NCBI GenBank assembly: GCA_020055645.1
Contig: CM034550.1
Span: 21,918,880 to 21,982,879, forward strand
From: Tomocerus qinae
Lineage: Eukaryota; Arthropoda; Collembola; Entomobryomorpha; Tomoceridae
Length of the DNA: 64,000 nucleotides
Direction of reading: 5' to 3'
A model generated the notes under the pieces. It was not told the origin of the DNA. It ran no database searches and worked only from the letters and a program-made list of their open reading frames with translations. Below are positions 1 to 12,100 of this stretch, one piece after another. Position 1 is the first letter of the stretch. Each line of letters opens with the position of its first letter. The position numbers and the translations under genes are program-made.

Positions 1-2914
1 GGGGAGAGGTAAAGCACTTAAATGATACATTAATTTCAAGTGTGCACTCAGATGAGCTTTCTTTCCTCTCTCTCTCTGATCTACTCATGTTACATCCTTA
101 TATTAGCCTCTATTCCCACTTTAAAGATGCGATGTGAGATTTAGTTAATTTATGCCATGAGCTGATTGTGAGCTAGAGCGAACTGTGCTTCATTTAATAC
201 ACTATGATGTGGTTCTGCCTCCTTGTGGTTTAAGAGCTAATCACTTTGTCTTTACTTAGACTCTGACATTAATTACTTCGTTGTTGTGTCATTTCACTAT
301 ATTTACTTTCAGATTTATAAGAAAGTGAACGGAGAAATGGGGGAATTAACCCACCGAAAGATACTCTGCTTTTGCTCATAAATAAAAACTATAGCACTAC
401 CTGCCCCTCTCCTATATACTATTCCGTAATGAATATCGTCTATAAAACTTCAACTCTCAGATTGCAAATAGTTTTAGAGCACTAATATACCTATTTATAA
501 GCAAAACGGATTACAAACTGTTGTATTCAGCTTTTATGCTAGTAATTAGTTTAAACTGATTAAGTGTGCATCCGCATCTGGTAATTTCCTTCAAAATTGA
601 CAATTTAGGGCTGCAATTAAGCGTAAGGTTTGTATGTTGATAGTGAATGACTTTTATTAAGTATTTCCAAACGACTGTCTTTGAAGCTATTGAAAGTTAA
701 TAGCTAGACAGAATATCATTTCACTACTTTTGTATCTGTCTTTGAAGTAATTTAAACATAATGGTACTTAATTTACATGGTGCAGATGCAGACAAACAGT
801 TTTGATAAGTGGCTCTAATGAAATTAAGAAGGATGTGGTGTCTTGATGTCAAAAATAGAACAGTTGTGAATGAAGATGTGTTCTTGTGTAGATTTAACGT
901 TGGTAAATGATAGAAAAGTTAGTATTTGTTTGGTACACACATAGATAAATAAACACGTAGGTAAATAGTGTAGGGATGGGTAAAGTAAACGTAGCAAATA
1001 TGTTAACATGTAATCGTAAGTTGTATGAGTCTGTAAAATAGTTAAAAAGTGGAGCGGAGAGCCAGGAGTTTAAGTGTAGGATAAAGGAAGGAAGCTAGTA
1101 AAAGTAAAACTGTCTGGAGCGGCTATGAATTGTGCAAAAGTGTTTCTGTATCGCTTGTGGTTTGGCCTGGCTGGCTACTAAAGAGCCGACATAAATTTCC
1201 GCTCAGCCCTTGACATGACAGCACAATGTATTTCTAAGCACAAAAAATTTGCTAAGAAGAGCGTAATGGTGATCATTAGAGGCGAGCTCTTTAGTCCAGG
1301 TCGTAATTCTGGGCAGTGAAATGAAACAGGAATATGTAGTAAAATAAAATCACATCGCTTTCTCCACTTACATTACTTATAGTACAGCAACGAATTCACT
1401 CAACTCTTTCTTCCCTTTGCATTTTCACTGCAGTAATATTTTAGGGAATTATGGATACCTATATTATATTTTATTGCGTTGATATTCTCGACAGAGATTG
1501 TGTCAGGCAAATAATGACTACAGTAAAAGTGCAACTAAACTACACTAAAGACATGTGTACTAAAATCTTAACTAGTAGCTACCTACTTCAGTACATACTA
1601 ATGTCTACTACCATGTAAATCCCAACTCCTACTACTTTTAAATGGATAGACTATTTTCCCAAGTTTTCACTTCTCTGCTCGTGCAAAAAGACATTTTACA
1701 TTAGAAACATGTATGGATAGACTTTGTATTATGGGAAGACATAACTGTATATTATATACGTATGCCACTTAAAAACTGTACAGACAACTACAATTGGGAT
1801 TGAAGTTAGAAGGAGAGGAAACTGATTGTGATAGAGGCATGCATGTCTTTTATGAGTGTCCGTAGATAGTGCAATTTTGGATTTCGTACCTAGACCATAC
1901 TTTGGCCCTACAGTACTAGGCAGAATCAAATAAAGTTTCTCTATCATTTTCCACAGCCTAACCATTTATGTCCCATCAGACTAGTATAATACCCTACTAA
2001 ACCGTAGCAGAGGTCTTGGAATTATTACGGGTGCAAACACTTCCGCTTTTGTATGCTCAGCCATACGATGCTCTTTATTCTATTCTGACTGTAATAGTAA
2101 GAAGCTAGGTAGTCACATATAAACACTTTTCTCTCCCTTTCTCTGTCGTCCTTCTCCACTATTTCAGACCAGCCTTTCTTCAATTCAACTTGAAATCTTA
2201 CAATAATATTTTATCTTATATTATGTCATTTCGTGTTAAATCTACTATATTCTCTGCAGATACGACTTTTTCTACTTATAGAGGTTGAATTTTTGTACTT
2301 TCAATTCTACTCGAGTTTTTACTTAGATTTGCACACCTATAGAAGGTTTTTCTGCCAACTCGTACAGAGGCATGAAGTTTTTTAATAAGGCATGATGTGT
2401 GGGATTGTACGTAGCAGTTGTAGCAGAGGTGGGACTAAATAGCATTAAGTAGTGGCTAAGAGCAGTAGCAAAAGCTGTTACAATATTACAAGATGATTTG
2501 CTATAAATTTATCTGGGTTTGCTGTCGCTTGTACATGTTCTTGCAGTGCTCTATACTAGGCACTAAATGTACAGTAGTATCAATTTTACATTCTTATTTA
2601 GTATCCTTATAGCATCTTTTACTACTTTCACTTTAATACAGCAAGGAAAAGTGAAATCCTAGTCCGTTTCTCCGTTAAATCAGGTTTATAGAAGTTTTGT
2701 TGCTTTAATAATACTTGATAGCGTAATTGTTTTAGGGAACTCAAGTTTGAGATCCAAGTGATCTCTTGAAATAATTAAGATGTGGGAGATAGTAGTCGGC
2801 TTATAGAAGTCAAGTTACCTGGTAATAAATTGTTGAGAAAAAAATATATGTGAATGTTGGAAATATTTATTAGATGTTTAAATAATAATAAAATTAATGT
2901 TTTTGTTTTTGCAG
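1..2914. other. Upstream dystrophin intron, no gene seen
   Basis: This AT-rich stretch has only short open frames with no recognisable protein. Because the exon at 2915 opens in mid-codon with an acceptor, the stretch should be intron of the long Dys isoform. The preceding exon lies outside the window. Confidence 0.7.
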
Positions 2915-3126
2915 TAAGTAAATTGCGAGAGCATTGGCTGGAGACAAATCACGCAGTGGTGAGTCGTAAGACGCAATTGGAACAATGTTTGTCGGATTCC
3001 ATTCATTGGGAATCACAGCTGAAGGACGTGGATGCCTGGCTGTGCCATATAGAAGCTCGTCTAGAGCAAATGGGCAACGTGCCTCAAGCCAATGACCTCG
3101 TCGACAACCAAGTCAAGGAGCAGAAG
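2915..3126 (+). CDS. Dys: Dys exon, spectrin-repeat segment (long isoform)
   Basis: The acceptor is a T-rich tract ending in gcag at 2914 and the donor is aag|gtactt. The first two bases complete a codon from an exon outside the window; the end is phase 0. The translation has the regular leucine and tryptophan spacing of a spectrin repeat, with LREHWLE closing one repeat and [15 protein letters not shown] forming helix A of the next. An open frame begins upstream at 2854, but it crosses the splice acceptor and is not the start of the protein. Confidence 0.88.
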
Positions 3127-6100
3127 GTACTTTATGTGAATCATTTATTTTTGTTTGTACTTTTACCTAAATTTTACATCAAAGACACTGGCAGTACTTC
3201 TTCCTGAACTAAGACTCTTAATTCTGCATAGGCGCTCTCTCATATATAAAATAAATACATAATAAGTACTCTCTCACTCTTTGCTAAGTGCATTGCTGCT
3301 ACTTGACTAGTTAGTCCGTGCATGGAATTTGTGACTTGTGTCGTTAGTGTCTTTTGTATTCCTTTCTTTTCCTTTTATGTTAATACGTAACCTACTTACT
3401 TTCTGACTACATGTGTTCCAGGCACTCTGTCAGCGTCTATACATATGTATTAGGCCCTGGAACTTGCACTTTGCCTTCAACAGTCCCATTCACCTGAATA
3501 AAATTACCTAATATAGAGTAGTTCAACTTCCCTCTGACTCCCTGCCTTGTAGACATAACATACTGTTCTAATGGCGAAACTTTGAAAATTACATTAAATT
3601 TAATTACGGATTCACAAAATGCTTTCAATTATAGAGTTTATTAAGCACCTTCGTACTTAATAGTGAACTTTCAGCGAATCGTTTCGTTATTATAGTAATT
3701 CTCCTTATACTTTCCCTCGTTATTAATTATTACAGTATTATAGTACTAAAATGTATTTTTATATTGCAGACGGTTCATGTGGAGCTCCACCAGTATAAGA
3801 AACAATTAGAGCAATTCCATCAAATCACTCAACATCTCATAGCTTCATATCAACAAGATGATACATCAAGACTTAAACGGGCGACCGAACAAATTAACTT
3901 ACGATACAATTACTTAAACAATAGGTAAGTATAATAGGTATTTACTGCACATAGCAATTATTTTAATCATCTGTATATAATATTGGAAAATATAATCATG
4001 TAGTATGGAAATCCATGAATCGCCAAACAAATATAGAAAAACTCATTTTAACAAATGTTTGAATTTGATTCTCTAATTATATTTAGACATGCGATTCAAT
4101 CAATTTTAACAAAAACTGTTATATAAATGAATTGATTTGGAATGATTGTATTTGCATATCATTATCATATTTGGTTAACTGTGATTTTAGTGTTGTCTCT
4201 CGTGGCCGGGCTCTTCATGCAGCTCAAGCTTCTATGTCTACCATCGACCGGCAAGTGGAAGCTCAGCTAGCCTGGATCTGCGATCTTGAGAGGGCGCTTG
4301 AAAATGCGGAGAAAGATGCCCAAAGACTTGGACCGAATCCTCCTCGGGACTCTAGCGCTCTCCGAAACACTCTCCAGAAGCTCAAGGTAAGCTCTTGCTT
4401 TCACTGCACATCCGATTCGCTAGGTTGTTCTGAGCGTTGCTCTTCCAAATCCATCTTTACCCAGTCAAAGAGCCACGCAACAGCGTCTGTGAGATTTGAC
4501 TACTGTGAGACAAAGTTATCCTATTTACATAGCATCTCTGACTTCACACGCAATGAATGTGTGCTACGGGAAACTTGTGTAAGTGTACCTATTTGCTTTA
4601 GGTGGTAATAATATTAGTGAATATATAATAAGCAGTACAACTAATGAAATGAGTTTGCAAATTAAAGCTAGTTTGTTTCTTCATCCATCTTGAGAAGAAA
4701 AATTTATGACCGTTTTATATGAGTTTGACATTTAAATTTATTGTTATGACGGTTTCCGTCAATGTCGACATGTTTATGTCCGTATCAATTACCTAAACCA
4801 GTAGATTTTATGATGGCTCTTCGCATATCGTTAGCATTAGCACTTAGAATAATGTGCAAACGTATTATCGACTCTCAGATTTCTATTGGTAGCTTGCTCG
4901 CATGTAAATTGTTTTCTTGCAGCTACACATATACACAGTATCTCTACCTGATGTCAGATTAGTTTTTCTAACTGATTTGCATAATCAGAAGTTATAATTG
5001 ATGTCATTTAATCGTCTTTAATAACTGAATCTGTCTACAACTGTTTTAAACTGATTTGCAAAGCGAGCACAGTAATTTTGTGCACATGCTCGGGATACAA
5101 ATCTGTATCCCGAGCACACTAGGCCAAATGTGCTCGGAATACAGATTTGTACTCCGAGCACACTAAGCCAATCGTGCTCAGGATACAAATCTGTACCCCG
5201 AGCACACCAAGCCAAGTGTGCTTAGGGTACAAATCTGTACCCCGAGCACACCAACCCAACTTACGGGAAGCCGACAGACTGCGGGCAGTGAAGTCAACCA
5301 TAAAAATATATCCCAAACCATAAAAATATATCTTAAACCATAAAAATATATCCCAAACCATAAAAATGATTCTTAAACCATAAAAATAAATCCCAAATCA
5401 TAATAAATAAATCCCAAATCATAATCATAATCATAGTCACTATTTTCGCCTTTTTCTAACCTAACCTAATAAAAACGAATAAAATAAATGATTGGTTGTT
5501 TCAATTTTATTAGGTTAGGTCAAAAAAGAAGCAAATAGTGACTTGTTTTGAAAATACTTGCTTCTTTTTTGACCTAACCTATTAAAATTGAAACAACCAA
5601 ACATTTATTATATTAATTTTTATTAGGTTAGGTTAGAAAATGCGAAAATAGTGACGGGTGGTCCATAACGTGACTATAGTGGGGCTCGGGATTCAGGTTT
5701 CAGGGGTTCGGGGTTCAGGGTTTCGGGGTTCAGGGGTTCGGGGTCCAGGGGTTCGGGGTCCAGGGGTTCGGGGTCCAGGGGTTCGTGGTCCAGGGGTTCG
5801 GGATTCAGGGTTCAGGGGTTCGAGGTTTAGGGGTTCAATAGAAAACCTGGCCGGATAACTGCAGTTTAGCCTATATTTATTATGATTTGGGATTTGGGAT
5901 TTATTAATTATGATTTGGGATTTATTTATTATGATTTGGGATTTATTTATTATGATTTGGGATTTATTTATTATGATTTGGGATTTATTTATTATGATTT
6001 GGGATTTATTTATTATGATTTGGGATTTATTTTTATGGTTTAAGAATCATTTTTATGGTTTGGGATATATTTTTATGGTTTAAGATATATTTTTATGGTT

Positions 6101-9100
6101 TGGGATATATTTTTATGGTTGACTTCACTGCCCGCAGTCTGTCGGCTTCCCGTAAGTTGGGTTGGTGTGCTCAGGATACAAATCTGTACCCTAAGCACAC
6201 TTGGCTTGGTGTGCTCGGGGTACAGATTTGTATCCTGAGCACCATTGGCTTAGTGTGCTCGGAGTACAAATCTGTATTCCGAGCACATTTGGCCTAGTGT
6301 GCTCGGGATACAGATTTGTATCCCGAGCATGTGCACAAAATTACTGTGCTCGCTTTACAAATCAGTCTGTTTTAATGCTTGACATTTCGTCTATAAATGC
6401 CAAAAAATGTTGTCTTAAATCTTCATAATCATTGAGTGTACAAATTGTTTTCCTTGTTGCAACTGGCTGTGCAATTTGGACGAGTTTAAGTACTTTATTA
6501 ATTCATTTTTCAGACTAACGTCGTACATGCAGTTGGTTTATTTGACATTTAGGCTACTAGGGTCGAAAATCATGTTAATTGTTGCTTATTGTAAGAGAAT
6601 AGGGAATAAACTAGGATTTTCATTTGCATAGTACATAAATGTAATACCATCCCCTATGTGATTGTTGGAATTAATTAAGTTTTACCTTTTACAAAGGAAA
6701 TCCGCTTCTATAGATCGTATGTATTGTTGTCAGTGAATAATTGCAAGTATTTTCCATATTTTCTATCAAATAAAGCATATTAAATAAATAATTAACTTAC
6801 TCCTATATACTATGTTACTATATCCTACATGACTTACGCACATCATCTTTGCAGTCAAAGTAACAAATTGGTCGTATTTTTTTGTTTTTGTACTTCAAGG
6901 AGCATTAACTGTAAATTATGTATGTAAGCAATGTAAGGATATGTGTACCTGCAGTACGCATGTATTTATTACATCATAAATAACTTAATTGGAATAGGTA
7001 GGGTAAAGGCTGGACAAATATGTATTAAAACTGGATGCGAAAAGTTGCGAGTTGCGTATTCTTTATACGTTACTTTTATGGTATTTCTTAATGTTTCGGC
7101 CTACATTCCTGCTTACGCAAAACTACAGAATACACAGAAAGAATAAACTCATTGTCAGCACACAAAGTTCATTTAGAGTAAACCTCTGTAGAGGAGCGGC
7201 ATCCTTTTAGGGACCAATAATTGTTCACAATAGGATATCCCTTTACTTCATTGCTCTTTCCAAACGACTCTACTAACGATAGCATAGCATTATAATGTGC
7301 TTAACTTAACGGGACTTGGTGTAAATAATTTAAGAATTCACAACATGACAATATAATAAATTTTAATAGCAAAATAATTGAATAAAACTCAGAGCTTAGC
7401 AAAAACCAGAAAAGTCCTAACACAGCAGGGCTTTATTATTTTGTGTTATTTCGCCTAAGAGCTGTCATACCATGATCCGTCTAATTTTGCAAAATTTACG
7501 ACTTTCCCGTCCGCGAGGGGAGTCAGAAACAACTAAATTTCAAACTGGTATAACCATTACTATAATCATGAGTATTATTTGGTTACATATACGTGTATGA
7601 AATCCATTTTCACATTTTTTCAACTATAAGAATATTGTGGAATTAATTTTAATCAGATGTGAAAGATTCTAAGATGTTAAAGTAGGCGAGATGGAAATAG
7701 TTTTTTGCATGCATGAATCACACGCTGACAATTTTTAGAAAGGCATTCATTTTTTCAACGTTATAATATTATGCAAAATAAAGCACTATGTGCGATTCTC
7801 TTTTTAGTCGCCTGCGAGTACAAAAAATCCAATTACGAAATCTTCTTCCTGGTCCATGCCTATGAATTTATTATAATGTAAACCTCTCAAGTTAACGTGT
7901 CTGCCTGCACCGTTAAAAATGAGGCTGTTTATAGTAACTTTTATTATGGATTGTGGAGTGTCTAATGGTGAACCTGAACTGATTTTTCTCAGCTCTACTA
8001 ATAAGTTCATGAGTAACATGATCCATCTGAATACGCAAATAGTTAAGTAGGTATCTGTAAATGTAAATGAAGGTAATGGTAAAGCTGTTTGGTAATGTAA
8101 TAGTATTGTGGTAAAAATGTTTGCAATATGCATATCGATTTCATTATCATCGTTAGTTTCTGTTTTACTTTGTCACCCGCTGTGTTCATGTACAGTTAAA
8201 CCAGTCGTTACCCATTCAATTACCTTTTCCACTCCCTGCAAAAATAGAGGTGATTACTTACCTTAAGTAAATGGATTTTGGAACTTGACTAACTTCTTTC
8301 GAAAGCTTGGCCTTTTTAGCTTCACGTTCATTTTGTATTCATACAGCCAACTTTATTATCCTACTCTGCTACACTCAAGTGATAAATACTTATTTTAGAT
8401 GCTGTCAGGGACCGATTCCTACGAGGGAATCACTCCTAAAAGACTTTACTCCTAAAGGATTCCTAAAAAGTACTTCTTCCTCCAATGCAATATATTAACT
8501 GATCGTTTTTAATTATTTTAGAGTTACCCTTTATACCACATTTAATCGTGACTATTCGATGGGTTTACAAATCAGTTTAATTTTCAATATCTTTAATGTT
8601 AGTTAACTGTTAAGACAATCTTAAGCTGTTATTGCATGATTAAGTTGGACTGGACATAGTATTAGCTGGCTGTAGGAATCCTTTAGGAGTAAAGTCTTTT
8701 AGGAGTGATTCCCTCGTAGGAGTCGTTCCATGTAATCATTTTAGATACATCTTTTCATACTTAGTAGGTGTACCATACCATAATGCAGTAAACAGTAGTA
8801 CATTTTTCTCTACTGTGACATGTATACTTACTATTCTCACTCTAGGCTATAGAATAATATTTCAACATATCAAATGACATGGCGTTTGTTATCATTTCCT
8901 TCGCACTAATTGTCTTCATGATACATGTACATGTATTAGGATGTGATATCAGAGAATGAGAGCACGTTATATGGCTAATAATGCTTACCTTTGGTATAAA
9001 TCATTTTGCGATCTGACCTTGTAGCAGTGTAGTTAGGTGAAATAATCCTTTCCTTTCCGAGTAACATGCGCATCTATTTTATGCTACATTGTCAATATTA

Positions 9101-12100
9101 ATTGATCTAATTTTGAAATTATCCAATTAGAAAAGGAAGTCAGATATGTTGGTAAATATCCTTTTAGAGTGACACATTCCGAGTACGAAACGTCCTTTAA
9201 TCTATTTTAGTTGAAAATAATATTTTCTCAATTAAAGTTGAATGTAGTAGGTACAAGCTTTGCCGATTTCAAATTTTGTTTAGGTAATATAAATATTCTG
9301 AAGTTATTCAGATGTAACAAGAGCAACTTTGTAGAGCTTGAGTTGAAGTATTGGGGTATTTCGTGGGACGAACAGATTGGCAGCGTATCAAAGGTCTAGC
9401 AAAAGGTCAGAAGTATTTGCTACACTTATGGAGATCGTAGCCAAAACCAACTCAAAGTGTGCAACTGTAATTAAAGCATTAAAACTCATAGCTTTGGTCG
9501 TTAGATCTCTCAATTAAACTAGTTTGTGTATGTTTTCCTTTTAACAATACCGACCTGACATGACGATTTCAAATGATAGTTTTCGAATTGTTAATTACTA
9601 GTAAATAGTAATACCTTTTCCTTGTTACTTGTCATTACTCCTTTAAAAAAGTCAAGTCTTAAGGTGCCTACATGTAATTTGTAGCAAGTTAGGTAACAAG
9701 TTGGAAATGACGAAGTATATAGATCAGAAAAGCCAAATGAACTTTTAAACCAGTTTATCCTCGTTGTACACAAGTATAACATCCTTCGCTAAGTGGATAC
9801 CTATATGCACAACGATCTGTAAGTATCATACGTTGGTGTAGATTTTTCACACTGAAATGTAGCAGGAAAAGATGCTCCCGTTCTCTGACACAGTGTTCTT
9901 TTCTTGCCGTGTCAGGGCCTGTCATATCACATCAAAACCTCGCAAGTGTTGCCAGTGGCTTAGCTAATCTGCCTCTTCTTGCCATGCATCGATGTAGCAG
10001 TTAGTCACTGCTGCCAACATTCTAGCCATAGGAAAGTGGTAAAGCAAGACCGGCAAGATAAAATTGACAATGAACAGATCACGCGGCTAATACCAGCCTA
10101 CTAGGCTCAAGGCTCAAAAGTCTCAACTGATATGGAACGTTTTGACATGTTCCATACAAGTTTACATAAAACTAGTTGTATGCTCTCCTTCCTGTGGAGC
10201 TTATTAATATTAAGATAACTAACGGATATTAGAATGTGTCTGCAATAAATGAATGCAAGTTACAAGTTTATTGCTGTAGGAAGAATTTTCAAAAATCACT
10301 ATAGAATATTTGCTTAACTGTAATGCGCATATTAAGTCTGTGTAGGTTTACTCCTGTATTATCTACTATCCAAAGAGGATTTACCTAGTTTACTTATACA
10401 GTATCTTTTTTAGTTTACATTTCAAAAGAATTCATTAGTTATGCATGTATGTAAGTAACACAAACATATTTTGTGTATTTAGGAGAGCTAAGTTAAGTGC
10501 AGTGCTATCCTCTTCTTTACTGAAGATGCATACACGAATAGTAGTACTTGGTTTTTAAAAAATTGTCTGAACTTTGACTGACAATGTGTTCAGTGGGTGG
10601 AAATTCAGTGTGCAGGGAAGTGAGATTCAAGATTTATTTCATTCGCTCCGAAAATTAGGAAGATATAGCTACAGATGCTGCTGTGACTGTTTATCCGCAG
10701 TAGAGAAGAATACATGTAGAATATGTTAGTAGCTACATGTACTTGTCCTATTTTACTTTTTCGGGTGGAATTGTTTCCTAATTTAGTTTTTGTAAGAGTG
10801 CTATAGAGTTAAGTGTAGCAGGAGAGAAAGTGTTGGGGTTTGATTTGGTTTAAGTGTGTGCAGAATCCGTTTGGCCAAGTTATACTAAACATGTCGTACA
10901 TATGAGTAGGAGCGGAATACATGTTTTTACTTCAATGATACAATGCAGTGTTAAGTAAGTAAGGGAATTCGGTTTACCAAGAGCTACATACCTTAACTAA
11001 GCAATTTATAAGATGCAATTCAAATGTAACGTGCCTAACCAAACTTGAGTATAATACAAGTGGCATAGCTGGGAAAACGAATGTACGTAAGGAACTAGCG
11101 CATGGCCCAAGTAAGTTTACCGGAGGAAACAAACTCTCTCGTCTGAATTACCCGACTCTAGTCTTTCCTCACTTATTCAGCTTTGGGCTCAGTTTCTGTT
11201 ATTTCTCGGGTAGATTTCTAACCCGGAGTAAGTAGTCTCTGTGTTGTTCCTTTCGGTAGTCTTGTCTTCTACCCTCGCTCTATGGAATTTGATACACACA
11301 CGTCTACCGACAAACAGAAATACCCACTTTGTACCTTTCCACTTACTTAGAGCAGGAAGCGAGCTTTACTGCCCTCGTCCTGTATTTTCTTATGGTAACT
11401 ATTCCAAGAGATTTTTTCGGTTGTCATCAACGTGAGCGTCATATCAGTATTATTCCAGCAAAAATTATTTCGTTCCAACTTCTCCGGAATCTTGCTACGT
11501 GCTTCGCTATTGTTGATGGAAAACTCATTCGGTGTGATATGATCCAAAGGAAACTGACATCCCCCTCCTTTTACGTGCGCAATTATTATTAGGTATATAT
11601 ACCTTCTCACTACATATAATACTCAAGAAAATCAGAACTGTGTCCTGTTCTCTTTCCTTCCTGTGAATTGAATTCAACAGAGTGGAGAAAGTGTGCAGTA
11701 ATGCAATTGTTTCGGAATTACTAAGCGGAAGTCAGTGTCGGGGTTTTCTTCTGTAGTGTGGGTGGATAGAAATAATTACTTGGAGGATTGTAAGTTTCTT
11801 TTGATGTGATAGGGACACTTAGCAAGTGGAGAGAAAACAAACAGAACAGGTGTAACTAATTGCCTCGTTTCCTTGAACGGACTATTTGTATATAGATTGA
11901 ATGGACTGAATGAGTTGGTCTTCAGTTGAGAGAAAATTTTTCCCGAGACGCCAATGGTTTTTAGCTCCGATCTGTGAAACAGAAAAATATTATTCTAAGA
12001 AAACCTATATTTGCTATTCGTTAAAATTCAAACGAAATTACATTTGAAAAATCCTTTGTTTACTAGTGAATTGGTTTTCTTTTTTTGTTAAATCGAATCA

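Larger units (their letters stand above)
5050..6366. mobile_element. Fold-back DNA element, non-autonomous, about 1.3 kb
   Basis: The element is a giant palindrome. The 21 terminal bases (5050-5070 against 6346-6366) match with one mismatch, and the arms pair for about 380 bp on each side. A shared 20-base word lies 210 bases from each end, so the arms are colinear. A perfect 9-bp duplication, CTGTTTTAA, flanks it at 5041-5049 and 6367-6375. Each arm has four tandem units of about 44 bp, and each unit is itself a palindrome around GATACAAATCTGTATC. The centre holds two inverted copies of a 107-bp core, a G-rich minisatellite and a 21-bp AT-rich repeat. There is no transposase. Nine-base duplications with long structured arms fit Mutator-like (MULE) or Drosophila FB-type fold-back elements; this class assignment is inference. 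Confidence 0.85.

Noticed and set aside
5681-6030. Short regular repeats that might suggest a CRISPR array
   Set aside because: Units are contiguous with no unique spacers, and the genome is eukaryotic; these are tandem repeats inside a transposon.
5018-6428. Four similar open frames in opposite orientations (65-80 codons)
   Set aside because: They are mirror translations of the palindromic arms of the fold-back element, not genes.
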